Below, in pieces: positions 30,373 to 42,388 of a stretch of 64,000 nt of DNA. A program made the position numbers and the translations under genes. Numbering within the stretch: the first letter of the stretch is position 1; the number at the start of each line of letters is the position of its first letter. The notes under the pieces were generated by a model. The model had not been told where the DNA came from, ran no database searches, and worked only from the letters and a program-made list of their open reading frames with translations. Source of the DNA: Corynebacterium mucifaciens (GTDB taxonomy: Bacteria; Actinomycetota; Actinomycetes; Mycobacteriales; Mycobacteriaceae); NCBI RefSeq assembly GCF_012396315.1, contig NZ_JAAXPF010000002.1, positions 124,001 through 188,000 on the forward strand, in the 5' to 3' direction.

Positions 30373-31325
30373 ACCTCCAGCACCACAGAGCCGGCGGTCT
30401 TTCGCGCCTGCAGGTCCGCATGGGCCTCGCGGGCGTTTTCCAATTTGTACGGCGGGTGGATACGAATCTTCACCGTGCCATCTTCCACCGCGCGGGCCAC
30501 AGCCTGGGCACGCATGAGGAACTCGTCGTCGGTGGCGACGTAGTGCTTGAGCGACGGACGGGTGAGAAACAGCGCGCCGTGGGCGTTGAGTTCCTGAATC
30601 TTAAACGGCTCCACGTCGCCTGAGGCAGACCCGAACGAGCACACCAGTCCCCGCGGACGGGTGACGTCGAGGCACATTTGGAAGGTGTCGTTGCCCACGC
30701 CGTCGTAGACCACGTCCACGCCACCGCCGCTTTCTGTCTTGATCTGCTCGGCCAGGTCGTCGCCGTAGCGGAACACCTTGGTCGCGCCGGCATCGTAGGC
30801 GAGCTTTTCCTTCTCGTCGGTGGAGACAACGGAGTACACCGTCGCCTCTTCGGCCGCCGCCATCTGGGTGAGGATCAGGCCAACACCGCCCGCCCCCGCG
30901 GTGACCACCATCGTGTCGCCCGGCCTGGTCTCCCGCACGCCGTGAAGGAGGTAGTGGGCCGTCATGCCTTGCAGCAGCATCGAGGCCGCCACTGCCGGCT
31001 CAACGCCCTCCGGTACGGCCACGAGGCGGTTGCGGTCTACCGCCACCTGCTCAGCGTAGGAGCCGGGGGCGTCGTGCCAAGCGACCAGGGTGCCCGGCGC
31101 GATCTCGCCGAGCGGGTCTTCCACTACACGCCCGCAGCCCTCCGTGCCCGGGATGTACGGGGGATCGGAGGGGTATGTGCCGGAGCGAAAGTAGGTGTCG
31201 ATGAAGTTGATGCCGGCGTAGCTGACGTCGATAAGCAGCTGGCCCTTACTGGGAACCGGCGCCTCGACATCCTTGTATTCAAGGACCTCCGGGCCGCCGT
31301 GTGAGGTGACAACGATTGCTTTCAT
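30369..31325 (-). CDS. qor: Quinone oxidoreductase (zinc-independent MDR family)
   Basis: A 318-residue NADPH:quinone reductase-like protein of the medium-chain dehydrogenase family. The N-terminal domain has [12 protein letters not shown] and PGTEGCGRV; the nucleotide fold has [14 protein letters not shown]. It lacks zinc ligands. It ends with a 4-base convergent overlap on ctaB and lies just upstream of ctaA on the minus strand? No: ctaA precedes it, ending 2 bases after... the qor start, so the two are separated only by 1 base (31326) and ctaA is transcribed first. Substrate unknown. Confidence 0.92.
   Translation of the reverse strand: MKAIVVTSHGGPEVLEYKDVEAPVPSKGQLLIDVSYAGINFIDTYFRSGTYPSDPPYIPGTEGCGRVVEDPLGEIAPGTLVAWHDAPGSYAEQVAVDRNRLVAVPEGVEPAVAASMLLQGMTAHYLLHGVRETRPGDTMVVTAGAGGVGLILTQMAAAEEATVYSVVSTDEKEKLAYDAGATKVFRYGDDLAEQIKTESGGGVDVVYDGVGNDTFQMCLDVTRPRGLVCSFGSASGDVEPFKIQELNAHGALFLTRPSLKHYVATDDEFLMRAQAVARAVEDGTVKIRIHPPYKLENAREAHADLQARKTAGSVVLEV
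31226..31236 (-). repeat. Copy 2 of 11-mer GCTTATCGACG (inside qor)
   Basis: Exact copy on the minus strand; in qor it encodes part of LLIDV using the otherwise uncommon CTT leucine codon. Confidence 0.6.
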
Positions 31326-31326
31326 G

Positions 31327-32277
31327 TCACACGAGCGTAGGCAACCTGCGTTTCCCGTGTGCGAAAAGGAAGGAACTAAATGCAACCACGGCAGACGACA
31401 TTGCAATGTGCGCCGGGATTGTCCAGCGTGGAACGCCGAGACGGAACTGTGTGACGCCGATGGCCCACTGCACCAAAATCAGGGCGATCAGCACGTACGA
31501 GGTGCGGAGCGCGTCCTCGGGTGCGCCAGAGTTGCGCAGCAGCACAGTGGTGATGATGGTGGCAATCAGGTAAAGGTACATGCACACCGCGTGGACGTAC
31601 GCCAACACGCGTGTGTCCATTTGGAGGCGCCCCTCCATGCCGACCCCGGAGTCGCCGGAGTGCGGGCCCGAGCCGGTGACCATCGTGCCGGTGATGAGCA
31701 CCACGCAGAGCGCGGCGGCGGCGATGAGCGTCCATGTCTGCGCCGACGTGGGGTAGCGGCGAGTGGGTGAGGCCTCGTCCGGCTCAGCGATCCGCATGTA
31801 GAGCATCGCAGCCACGAACACCAGCACCATGGAGGGCAGGAAGTGTACGGCCACAGACCACCAGCGGAGGTCCAGCAGCACCGATATGCCGCCGATGACC
31901 GCCTGCAGGACAACCCCGAGCAGCGAGACCCAGGCAAGGGTTGTAATCTCCTTGCGCCGGCGCGCACGGATCACGGCGAGCAGCACCAGCGCCGCAGAGG
32001 CCGCGACGACGAACGTGAGGGTGCGGTTGCCAAATTCGATGGCCTGGTGGATCCACGGTGCCGCGCCCGCCACCGGCACGAGCGAGCCCTCGTGGCACAG
32101 CGGCCACGTGTTGCAACCCAGCCCCGAGCCAGTCACGCGCACCAGCGAGCCCGTGACGGTGATGCCGCCCTGGCACAGCAGCAGCACCATTGCGAGGACG
32201 CGCTGCAGCTTCAATGACGGGTTGCGCCAGGCTTCCCTCCAGGAACGGGGACGGGTCTCAGCTGTGGTTGCAGTCAC
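31327..32277 (-). CDS. ctaA: Heme A synthase
   Basis: Oxidises heme O to heme A for the terminal oxidase. The 316-residue protein has eight predicted membrane segments, the VRVTGSGLGCNTWPLCHEG loop with its paired cysteines, and conserved heme-ligand histidines (WIHQAIEFGNR, AVHFLP, YVHAVC, PAHIAM). The GTG start at 32277 has GGAG at good spacing; the frame is open further upstream without signals. qor starts one base after its stop and ctaB is close by. Confidence 0.93.
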   Translation of the reverse strand: MTATTAETRPRSWREAWRNPSLKLQRVLAMVLLLCQGGITVTGSLVRVTGSGLGCNTWPLCHEGSLVPVAGAAPWIHQAIEFGNRTLTFVVAASAALVLLAVIRARRRKEITTLAWVSLLGVVLQAVIGGISVLLDLRWWSVAVHFLPSMVLVFVAAMLYMRIAEPDEASPTRRYPTSAQTWTLIAAAALCVVLITGTMVTGSGPHSGDSGVGMEGRLQMDTRVLAYVHAVCMYLYLIATIITTVLLRNSGAPEDALRTSYVLIALILVQWAIGVTQFRLGVPRWTIPAHIAMSSAVVAFSSFLFAHGKRRLPTLV

Positions 32278-32326
32278 TAGTTCTCCAACTTTCGGACGAT
32301 GGCGATCGTGGCAGAGTGTATCGCGC

Positions 32327-33097
32327 CTAGCCGTCGAAACGGAACAGGCGCACGGCCGCCGTGATTGCGGCTCCCCCCCATACGGCGAGCGACACCCACG
32401 CAGCCCAGTTGACGTGCAACTGCACCGCCTGAACCAGTGTGCCCGCCAGCGCGACGGTGGGAACCGCATTCCACCAGCCGGCGTGGGCGATATCGGACGA
32501 GTAACCCACCCAGCCGAGGACCCCCATGAGCACCAGCCAGATGAGGTTGGCCAGCGCGAGCACCAACTCCGAGCTCAGGGTGCCACCCATGAGCAGACCC
32601 AACGCGGTAAACACCGCGACACCGAGCAGCAGGGTAGCCAAGCCGAATGCTGCTCCGGCGGCGGAGACCCGCCAACCCAGCGCGAAGGCGATGGCGCTGA
32701 GCACCACGATCTGCACCAGCACAGTCGCAAGCACGCCGAGGATCTTGCCGGCGATGATGGTCCAGGCGGGCACTCCCGACGCGCCCGTGCGCTTCAGTGC
32801 TCCGTAGCGGCGGTCAAACGCCACTGCAATGGCCTGGCCGGTGAAACCGGCGCCGGTAGCGGCAACAGCGAACACCATCGGCACCAGCACGTCGAAGCTC
32901 GTGTTGTCGCCCAGGATCGGCGCGAAGTGCGCGGCAACGAGGATTGCTGCCGGGATGATGACATTGACAAGAAGCTGCTCGCCGTGGCGCAACATGAGCT
33001 TTGCTTCGATCTTGCCCTGGGCCGCCACCATCGCCGCGAAGGAGGCTCGCTGCGGTGCGGGGGCAAAGACCCCGGGGGTGAGTGCGTTTGCCTGCAT
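32327..33097 (-). CDS. ABC-2 type exporter permease
   Basis: A 256-residue protein with about six membrane segments of the ABC-2 permease type. A cytoplasmic N-terminus (KIEAKLMLRHGEQLLVN) precedes the membrane part, and FDRRYGALKRTGASG is the usual coupling loop. It starts as TAATG on the stop of the ATPase gene, so the two form one exporter. The substrate is unknown. This pair stands in the same place beside mptB in C. glutamicum. Confidence 0.88.
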   Translation of the reverse strand: MQANALTPGVFAPAPQRASFAAMVAAQGKIEAKLMLRHGEQLLVNVIIPAAILVAAHFAPILGDNTSFDVLVPMVFAVAATGAGFTGQAIAVAFDRRYGALKRTGASGVPAWTIIAGKILGVLATVLVQIVVLSAIAFALGWRVSAAGAAFGLATLLLGVAVFTALGLLMGGTLSSELVLALANLIWLVLMGVLGWVGYSSDIAHAGWWNAVPTVALAGTLVQAVQLHVNWAAWVSLAVWGGAAITAAVRLFRFDG

Positions 33098-34023
33098 TAG
33101 CTCCTCAACTCTCTTCCGGTCAGATCCAAAAACACGTCCTCCAAGTTGCGGTGCGAAACGCTGAGCTCCCGAATCAGCACATCCTGCCGGGCAGCCTCAC
33201 GCGCCAGCTTCTCGACGACCTCCGGTGAGCCCGTTCCCCGGACCCGGTAACTCCGCGGGCGGACTTCCTCGACGCTCAGGCCTGCGGGCGCGAGCGCGTC
33301 GCTAAGCGGGCGGGTGTCCAGGACGTCTGCGGTCTCCACGGACAGCACCGGGAACTCGTCGTGGTTGGTTAGCTCGGACGGGGATCCCTGGGCGACGACC
33401 TTGCCGTGGTCGATGATGACCACGTCGTCTGCGAGCTGCTCGGCCTCGTCCATGAGGTGCGTGGTGAGCACCACGCTCACCCCGTCGCGCTTCATGGCGG
33501 CGATGATGTCCCAGACCGCGATTCGGGACTGCGCATCCATACCCGCGGTGGGCTCGTCCAAAAAGATCAGCTCGGGCCGGCCGATCATGGCGAGCGCGAG
33601 CGAAAGGCGCTGCTGCTGCCCGCCGGAAAGCCTGCGGTAGCTCGTGTTCGCGATCCCCTCAAGGCCCAGGAGCTGCATGAGCCACTGCGGGTCGTGCGGA
33701 TTGGCGTTGTACCCCGCCGCAAGTTCAAGCATCTCGCGCACGGACACACTGGCGTATGCGCCACCGCCTTGGAGCATGATGCCGATGCGGTTGCGCACTG
33801 CTTGCGGGTTGGCCACCGGGTCCATGCCGAGTACGCGGATAGTGCCCGAGGTCGGTGTGGTAAATCCCTCGCACATCTCAATGGTGGTGGTTTTCCCGGC
33901 GCCGTTGGGCCCAAGCAGCGCGAGCAGCTGGCCGCGCCGTGCTGTGAAGCTGAGGCCATCTACCGCCGTCGTGCCCCCGAAACGCTTGACAACGTTGTCG
34001 ACGACCAGCGCGTGATCACTCAT
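33097..34023 (-). CDS. ABC transporter ATP-binding protein
   Basis: A 308-residue ATPase of the drug/lipid exporter (DRA) type: Walker A GPNGAGKTTTIE, signature RLSGGQQQRLSLALA, Walker B ELIFLDEPTAGMD and an H-loop (TTHLMDE). A C-terminal domain of about 90 residues follows the ATPase core. It overlaps mptB by 8 bases upstream and the permease by one base downstream. The partner permease is adjacent. Confidence 0.93.
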   Translation of the reverse strand: MSDHALVVDNVVKRFGGTTAVDGLSFTARRGQLLALLGPNGAGKTTTIEMCEGFTTPTSGTIRVLGMDPVANPQAVRNRIGIMLQGGGAYASVSVREMLELAAGYNANPHDPQWLMQLLGLEGIANTSYRRLSGGQQQRLSLALAMIGRPELIFLDEPTAGMDAQSRIAVWDIIAAMKRDGVSVVLTTHLMDEAEQLADDVVIIDHGKVVAQGSPSELTNHDEFPVLSVETADVLDTRPLSDALAPAGLSVEEVRPRSYRVRGTGSPEVVEKLAREAARQDVLIRELSVSHRNLEDVFLDLTGRELRS

Positions 34024-35758
34024 GGGAGATGAGTGTAGACCGTCGCCGCTTCCACTCCCGAAGCACGAGGAGGACGACGCCTGCTAGGAAGGCGAAGCCA
34101 AGGATCGCTGCGCCGTAAATTGTCGCAACTGCATCGGCTTGTAACCGCAGGCCGCGGGGCAGCACCAAGAAGCTCACCAGGGCGCTGTATCCGGCGACGG
34201 AGGCGCGGAATGCAAATCGGTTCGCCCAGGCAGCGAGGGGCAGGATGGCCCAGAGCGGGTACCAGGGGTGGACGACTGGGAAGAGGATGACCAGCACGAT
34301 CGTGGAGACGCCGAGGCCACCGACCGGGTGGATCGCGCCGCGGTAGGTGGCCCACAGCATGCGGACAACGAAGGCGGCGGCGACCGCGAGACCCGCCCAC
34401 CGCGTCACGCTCAGCATCGCATCGGTGTGGTCGCCGAGCCCGAGCTGCATGCCGAGGAACCCCCCGGCGACGCCAATGTCTGTGGTGAGTGAGAGCCAGC
34501 TGCGGATCTGCGCCGCGCCACCCTGCCCCGTGACCCACCCGAGCCCGATCCCGGAAACGAGCGAGACCGCGATGGCGGTTGCCGCCAGCACCAGCGTCTG
34601 CAGCACGGCCGCAGCCAGGATAGAGCGGGCACCCAGTGCGGTGTTTGTACCCCGCGACCGCAGGTGGCGGGCGAGCGCCATGCCGGTGAAACCGAGGGCG
34701 AGGAAACCGACGACTTTCACCATGCCTGCGCAGCTGATAACGGCCGTCGATGCCCCGAATAGAGCCCATCCGGCGCGGTTGCCGGCCTGGATCCGGTCGA
34801 TCCCGCGCAGTCCCATCTCGAGACCGACGAGCAGCAGACCCATCATGATGGCTTCGTTGTGAATGCCGCCGACCATGTGCAGCACCGTGAGCGGGTTGAG
34901 GATGCCCAGCCACAGCGCCGCGGGCCCGGACACGCCGCAGCGGCGGGCGAGCGCCAGGATGCCCCACGCCGCCGCGAGGATGCCGGCGACGGAGACGGCG
35001 CGGTGCGCGAGCACGCCCCAAAAGATCGAGTCTCCGGTGAGGTGAGAAATGATCGCCGCCGTCCCCAGCGCCACCGGGCCGTAGGGGCTGGGGGAGTGCG
35101 CCCAGATGAACGGCACGGACCGGGCCAGGTGGTGCTCCACGCCCAGAATCTCCACCGGGCCGGAAGCATACGGGCCCAGCCCCTGACGCACGATGGTGCC
35201 GTTGGCCAGGTACGAATAAATGTCCTGAGTGAACAGGGGCGCGGTGGCCATGAGCGGAATGACCCACGCGATGAACGTCCGCAACACCTCAGGCGTGCTG
35301 GAACGCACCCCGCGTGCTGGTCCAGGAGAAGCGCCGACGCAGGGTGCCATTGCGAGCCACGCAGCGACGAGCATTCCTACGCCGATGAGGACAAGCGAGT
35401 TCGACGTCAGCATCATCCGGCCCATCTCGGTGCCCAGTGGAAAGTCCTGCCAGGGGTTTTCCACCACAGGCAGCGCGCCGCCGCCGAGGCCAGCGAAACC
35501 GATGAGGAACGTGCCCGCGGCGCCGAGATAGCGCAGAAGGGCGAACCTGCTGTGCGCGCGGGAACGCCCATTCGTTCCCGTGGGCGGCGCGGAAATAGGC
35601 GGCGTGGCGGGGTCGTGCAGCAGTGTTGAGCGAGACCCTGGCCGTCCCATCCGGGGCAGCTCGCTGGCCACAGTCGCACGGCGGCCGCTGCGGGAGCTCC
35701 TGACATCACGCGGGCTGGTGGTCACGTTGCCGTGCTGCGGATGGTTTGGGGTGGTCAC
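34016..35758 (-). CDS. mptB: Alpha-(1->6)-mannopyranosyltransferase MptB (GT-C family)
   Basis: A polytopic glycosyltransferase, 580 residues from the GTG at 35758, with a disordered N-terminus of about 75 residues and then 12-14 membrane segments. In corynebacteria MptB starts the alpha-1,6-mannan backbone of lipomannan. The position opposite sufR and upstream of the ABC pair matches C. glutamicum. The family name rests on context and membrane pattern (LFTQDIYSYLANG and PYGPVAL loops). The exact start is uncertain; upstream codons to 35812 are also open. Confidence 0.82.
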   Translation of the reverse strand: MTTPNHPQHGNVTTSPRDVRSSRSGRRATVASELPRMGRPGSRSTLLHDPATPPISAPPTGTNGRSRAHSRFALLRYLGAAGTFLIGFAGLGGGALPVVENPWQDFPLGTEMGRMMLTSNSLVLIGVGMLVAAWLAMAPCVGASPGPARGVRSSTPEVLRTFIAWVIPLMATAPLFTQDIYSYLANGTIVRQGLGPYASGPVEILGVEHHLARSVPFIWAHSPSPYGPVALGTAAIISHLTGDSIFWGVLAHRAVSVAGILAAAWGILALARRCGVSGPAALWLGILNPLTVLHMVGGIHNEAIMMGLLLVGLEMGLRGIDRIQAGNRAGWALFGASTAVISCAGMVKVVGFLALGFTGMALARHLRSRGTNTALGARSILAAAVLQTLVLAATAIAVSLVSGIGLGWVTGQGGAAQIRSWLSLTTDIGVAGGFLGMQLGLGDHTDAMLSVTRWAGLAVAAAFVVRMLWATYRGAIHPVGGLGVSTIVLVILFPVVHPWYPLWAILPLAAWANRFAFRASVAGYSALVSFLVLPRGLRLQADAVATIYGAAILGFAFLAGVVLLVLREWKRRRSTLISHE

Positions 35759-35837
35759 GTCTGAACAGTCTAAGGCGCTGCCCGACGCGGCAGTGGGGTG
35801 CGGGTGCAGCACCCGGTGCTGCAGGAATATTTAGAAC

Positions 35838-35852
35838 ACACTAGTGTTGTGA
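35838..35852. promoter_or_regulatory. SufR operator
   Basis: ACACT-N5-TGTGA, identical to the motif I recall as the mycobacterial SufR binding site. Within it ACACTAGTGT is a perfect palindrome. A possible -10 (TAGTGT, 35842-35847) overlaps it, so SufR bound here would block its own operon. It lies 45 bp before the sufR start and 80 bp before the divergent mptB. Confidence 0.75.
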
Positions 35853-35896
35853 AAAGGCAGCGACCCCGACCACATCGAGCGAAAGGTGGTGCCATC

Positions 35897-36628
35897 GTGG
35901 ATTCCCACACCCCCGTTCCTACGGATGCGTCCCGCGCTGGCGGAGACACGCGTTCGCAGGTGATGTCGGTCCTGCTGAAACGTGGCCCGGTTACTGCCAG
36001 CGACATAGCGGAAGAACTCCAGTTGTCTGCAGCTGGGGTTCGCCGCCACGTTGACAAACTCGTCAGCGAAGGCTTGGCGGAGGCGTGCGCTCCGCGCAAT
36101 GTAGCGGGAGAAGAGCAAGGACGCGGCCGGCCGGCCAAACACTTCCGGCTCACCGCCGCGGGGCGCGAGCGCTTCGGATCGAACTACGACGGCCTCGCTC
36201 TCGATGCCGTCGAGCTGATCCAGCGCATCGGCGGCGAGGACGCGGTGCGCGACTTTGCCCGCTCACGCGTGGAAAAAATTCTCGGCCGCGTGGAGCCGGG
36301 TGCTGACGCTGAAGAGACGGCGCAGCGCGTCGCCGCCGCCCTCGAGGACCACGGGTACGCGCCTAGCGTCCACCGCACCGATTCTGGCATTCAAATCTGC
36401 CAGCATCACTGCCCGGTGTCAGCGGTCGCCACGGCGTACCCGGAGTTTTGCGAGGCGGAGCGGGAGGCGGTGGCGCGCATCGTCGATACGCATGTGCAGC
36501 CGCTTGCCCTCATCGCAGACGGACACGGAATCTGCACGACTAACATTCCCCTTGCCGGCCAGCCTGTATCCGCGTCAGCGGACACAGCGGCGGGGACCGC
36601 AATGAAAGGAGCGGCTGACAATGACTGA
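35897..36628 (+). CDS. sufR: SUF operon repressor SufR
   Basis: Iron-sulfur sensing DNA-binding repressor of the suf genes. The 243-residue protein has a winged helix-turn-helix (residues 20-75, [20 protein letters not shown]) and four cysteines at about 168, 172, 185 and 213 for the cluster. I chose the GTG at 35897 behind GAAAGG; an upstream GTG at 35849 would overlap the operator. The stop overlaps sufB by 8 bases, so regulator and targets are co-translated. Confidence 0.93.
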   Translation: MDSHTPVPTDASRAGGDTRSQVMSVLLKRGPVTASDIAEELQLSAAGVRRHVDKLVSEGLAEACAPRNVAGEEQGRGRPAKHFRLTAAGRERFGSNYDGLALDAVELIQRIGGEDAVRDFARSRVEKILGRVEPGADAEETAQRVAAALEDHGYAPSVHRTDSGIQICQHHCPVSAVATAYPEFCEAEREAVARIVDTHVQPLALIADGHGICTTNIPLAGQPVSASADTAAGTAMKGAADND

Positions 36629-38066
36629 AGTGAAGCCCACACCAGGCCTTGAAAGGCCGATGAACGACGACGAAATCATTGAGTCGATCGGTGCCTACAA
36701 CTACGGTTGGCACGATTCCGACGCTGCCGGCGCAGCTGCGCGCCGTGGCTTGAACGAAGATGTCGTGCGCGACATCTCCGGTATCAAGGGCGAGCCGGAG
36801 TGGATGCTCAACCAACGCATGAAGGCGCTGGAGATTTTTGAGAAGAAGCCGATGCCCACGTGGGGCGCGGATCTTTCCGACATCGACTTCGACAACATCA
36901 AGTACTACGTGCGCTCGACTGAGCAGCAGGCGGCCTCGTGGGACGACCTGCCGGAGGACATTAAGAGCACCTACGACAAGCTCGGCATCCCCGAGGCGGA
37001 GAAGCAGCGTCTCGTCGCCGGCGTTGCCGCCCAGTACGAATCCGAGGTGGTCTACCACCAGATCCGCGAGGACCTGGAGGAAAAGGGTGTCATCTTCGTT
37101 GACACCGACACCGCCCTGCGTGAGCACGAGGACCTGTTCAAGGAGTACTTCGGCTCCGTCATTCCGGCTGGCGACAACAAGTTTTCTGCACTCAACACCG
37201 CTGTGTGGTCGGGTGGCTCCTTCATCTACGTCCCGCCGGGGGTCCACGTGGACATCCCGCTGCAGGCGTACTTCCGCATTAACACGGAAAACATGGGCCA
37301 GTTTGAGCGCACGCTGATCATCGTCGATGAAGATGCGTACGTGCACTACGTGGAGGGTTGCACCGCGCCGATTTACAAGTCGGACTCGCTGCACTCCGCT
37401 GTGGTGGAAATCATCGTGAAGAAGGGTGGCCGCTGCCGGTACACGACCATCCAGAACTGGTCCAACAACGTCTACAACCTGGTCACGAAGCGCGCCAAGG
37501 CTGAAGAGGGCGCGACCATGGAGTGGGTCGACGGCAACATCGGCTCCAAGGTGACCATGAAGTACCCGGCTGTGTGGATGACCGGACCGCACGCGCGCGG
37601 TGAGGTGCTCTCCGTCGCGTTCGCAGGGGAAGGGCAGTTCCAGGACACCGGCGCGAAGATGACGCACATGGCGCCGCACACGTCGTCGTCCATCGTGTCC
37701 AAGTCCGTCGCTCGCGGCGGCGGCCGCGCCGCCTACCGCGGCCTCGTGCAAGTCAACACCAATGCGCACAACTCCGTGTCCAACGTGGAGTGCGACGCGC
37801 TGCTGGTGGACGACATTTCGCGCTCCGACACGTACCCGTACAACGACATCCGCAACGACCGCGTGACCCTCGGCCACGAGGCCAAGGTGTCGAAGGTGTC
37901 CGAGGACCAGCTGTTCTACCTGATGTCCCGCGGCATTCCGGAGGATGAAGCCATGGCGATGATCGTGCGCGGCTTCGTCGAGCCGATTGCCAAGGAGCTG
38001 CCCATGGAGTACGCGCTGGAGCTCAACCGTCTCATCGAGCTGCAAATGGAAGGATCGGTGGGCTAA
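36621..38066 (+). CDS. sufB: Fe-S cluster assembly protein SufB
   Basis: Main scaffold subunit of the SufBCD complex. The 481-residue protein has the beta-helix core with [17 protein letters not shown] and [10 protein letters not shown]. The C-terminal segment [15 protein letters not shown] is the SufC-binding region shared with SufD. It starts inside the sufR stop; sufD follows with no gap. Confidence 0.97.
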   Translation: MTEVKPTPGLERPMNDDEIIESIGAYNYGWHDSDAAGAAARRGLNEDVVRDISGIKGEPEWMLNQRMKALEIFEKKPMPTWGADLSDIDFDNIKYYVRSTEQQAASWDDLPEDIKSTYDKLGIPEAEKQRLVAGVAAQYESEVVYHQIREDLEEKGVIFVDTDTALREHEDLFKEYFGSVIPAGDNKFSALNTAVWSGGSFIYVPPGVHVDIPLQAYFRINTENMGQFERTLIIVDEDAYVHYVEGCTAPIYKSDSLHSAVVEIIVKKGGRCRYTTIQNWSNNVYNLVTKRAKAEEGATMEWVDGNIGSKVTMKYPAVWMTGPHARGEVLSVAFAGEGQFQDTGAKMTHMAPHTSSSIVSKSVARGGGRAAYRGLVQVNTNAHNSVSNVECDALLVDDISRSDTYPYNDIRNDRVTLGHEAKVSKVSEDQLFYLMSRGIPEDEAMAMIVRGFVEPIAKELPMEYALELNRLIELQMEGSVG

Positions 38067-39248
38067 ATGTCCGACCAGCAAACCGTTGCAAACGTAGTGC
38101 GCAACGCCACCACGCACAACAACAAGGGCGACCTCTTTTCCTCGTTTGATGTCGAGGACTTCGACGTTCCTGGTGGACGCGACGAGGTCTGGCGGTTCAT
38201 CTCCCTGCGCCGCCTCCGTGGCCTGCACAACGGCCAGTTTGCGCCCCAGGCTCCCGTGCAAATCGCGGTCGACGGCCCGTCCGAGGTGTCCGTCGAGCAA
38301 GCTCCGCTTACCGACGAGCGCGTGACCGCCGCGGGCGCCCCGGTTGACCGCGTCGCGGCCCAGGCCTGGACGTCCTCCGACCACGCCACGTTGATCTCGG
38401 TGCCGGCAAACGTCGAGTTGGCAGAGCCGATCACCGTCACCATCACGGGCGCGGGCGTCGATGCGACCACCTTTGGCACCGTCGTGGTGGAGACCGGCGC
38501 AAACTCGGCCGCTACTGTCGTGGTCCGCTACACGGGCTCCGGCACGCACGCCGACAACGTGAACTGGGTGATTGGCGAGGGATCCCGCGTGAACGCTGTG
38601 GTGGACGCGGATTGGGCTCTCGACACCGTGCACGTGGGCCAGCAGTCGATCGTCGTCAAGCGCGATGCGACCCTGCGCCACCACGTCGCAGCCTTCGGCG
38701 GTGAGGTCGTGCGCATCACTCCGCGCCTCGCTTTTGCGGCGCCCGGCGGCGACGCCGAGCTGACCGGCGTGTACTTCGCAGACGCCGGCCAGTACATCGA
38801 GAACCGTCTCCTGGTGGATCACGCAGTGCCGAACTGCCGGTCCAACGTGCTGTACAAGGGCGCGCTCCAGGGCGACAAGGGCTCCAAGCTGCCGGAAGCA
38901 CGCACCTGCTGGGTGGGCGATGTACTGATCCGCGCTGAGGCGAAGGGCACCGACACGTACGAGACCAACCGCAACCTGGTGCTTACCGACGGAGCGCGCG
39001 CTGACGCCATCCCGAACCTGGAGATCGAGACCGGTGAGATTGCCGGTGCAGGTCACGCGGCGACCGTCGGTCGCTTCGACGACGACCAGCTGTTCTACCT
39101 GCGCTCCCGCGGCATCCGCGAGGAAGATGCCACCCGCCTGATCATCCGCGGCTTCTTCAACGAAGTCCTCAACCAGATTCCGGTCGAGTCGGTGCGGGAG
39201 GAACTTATCTCCCGTGTCGCCGGCGAGCTCGAGCGCAACGAAAACTAA
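38067..39248 (+). CDS. sufD: Fe-S cluster assembly protein SufD
   Basis: Second scaffold subunit, 393 residues, related to SufB in the beta-helix and the C-terminal helices (RSRGIREEDATRLIIRGFF). It begins MSDQQTVANVVRN directly after the sufB stop. It forms the SufBC2D complex with its neighbours. Confidence 0.96.
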   Translation: MSDQQTVANVVRNATTHNNKGDLFSSFDVEDFDVPGGRDEVWRFISLRRLRGLHNGQFAPQAPVQIAVDGPSEVSVEQAPLTDERVTAAGAPVDRVAAQAWTSSDHATLISVPANVELAEPITVTITGAGVDATTFGTVVVETGANSAATVVVRYTGSGTHADNVNWVIGEGSRVNAVVDADWALDTVHVGQQSIVVKRDATLRHHVAAFGGEVVRITPRLAFAAPGGDAELTGVYFADAGQYIENRLLVDHAVPNCRSNVLYKGALQGDKGSKLPEARTCWVGDVLIRAEAKGTDTYETNRNLVLTDGARADAIPNLEIETGEIAGAGHAATVGRFDDDQLFYLRSRGIREEDATRLIIRGFFNEVLNQIPVESVREELISRVAGELERNEN

Positions 39249-39260
39249 AAGGAGCAATAC

Positions 39261-41694
<2,434 letters not shown>

Positions 41695-41696
41695 CT

Positions 41697-42089
41697 ATGA
41701 CTGAGGCGAATAACCAGGCGGGTCAGCCGGCTCAGGCGGAGCGCCCGCAGCAGACCGAGGAGCAGCTCAAGCTCATCGGCGAGGTGGAGGAGTACCTCCA
41801 CGACGTGATCGACCCAGAGCTGGGCATCAACGTCATCGATCTCGGGCTCGTGTACGACCTGTGGATCGAGGATCGTGAGGGCCGCACCGTCGCCGTCATC
41901 AACATGACGCTGACCTCGCCGGCGTGCCCGCTCACGGACGTGATTGAGGACCAGGCGACGCAAGCGGTGGTGTCCAACACCGCGGTCGACGAGATCGACC
42001 TCAACTGGGTTTGGATGCCGCCGTGGGGCCCGCAGTTCATCACGGAGGAGGGCCGCGAGCAGCTTCGAGCCCTCGGCTTCGCGGTGTAA
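41697..42089 (+). CDS. sufT: SufT-type DUF59 maturation factor
   Basis: A 130-residue MIP18/DUF59 protein that helps mature iron-sulfur proteins in other bacteria. It has DPELGINVIDLGLVYDL and the conserved TSPACPLTDVI cysteine segment, after a Gln-rich N-terminus. It ends the operon, followed by a terminator. Confidence 0.92.
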   Translation: MTEANNQAGQPAQAERPQQTEEQLKLIGEVEEYLHDVIDPELGINVIDLGLVYDLWIEDREGRTVAVINMTLTSPACPLTDVIEDQATQAVVSNTAVDEIDLNWVWMPPWGPQFITEEGREQLRALGFAV

Positions 42090-42107
42090 CCCTGGCCCAC
42101 GCAGGCG

Positions 42108-42144
42108 AAAGCGCCCTAGTTCCGGTTGGAGCTAGGGCGCTTTT
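42108..42144 (+). terminator. Rho-independent terminator of the suf operon
   Basis: A 12-bp perfect stem (42108-42119 with 42132-42143), 12-nt loop, and a T-rich tail (TTTTACTTTTC). Confidence 0.9.
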
Positions 42145-42273
42145 ACTTTTCGCCGGGCCCGCAGTCGCGCGCTCGCCACATGACATCCCCACAATCCGTC
42201 GGTCCTCCTCAGGACAAAAATTCCAGGCGGCGATTACACAGCGGATCCCGGAAGCGCGCGATAACATACCACC

Positions 42274-42375
42274 GTGGCTTCGTACGCGGGCGCGTCGACG
42301 ACGTGCCCCTGGAGCGAAAAGCGCGTCGCGCGGACACAGGTCCACTCCCGTGCGCGTCGCGTTGGTTGTTGCTGA
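42274..42375 (+). CDS. Possible leaderless upstream ORF of 33 codons ending Gly-Cys-Cys-stop
   Basis: A GTG at 42274 lies 6 nt after a -10-like TAACAT (42262-42267) and opens a 33-codon frame ending with Gly-Cys-Cys, 13 bases before the esterase ATG. The 42090-42388 interval otherwise holds only the suf terminator. Chance cannot be excluded. Confidence 0.25.
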   Translation: MASYAGASTTCPWSEKRVARTQVHSRARRVGCC

Positions 42376-42388
42376 AGGGTTAGAAAAC

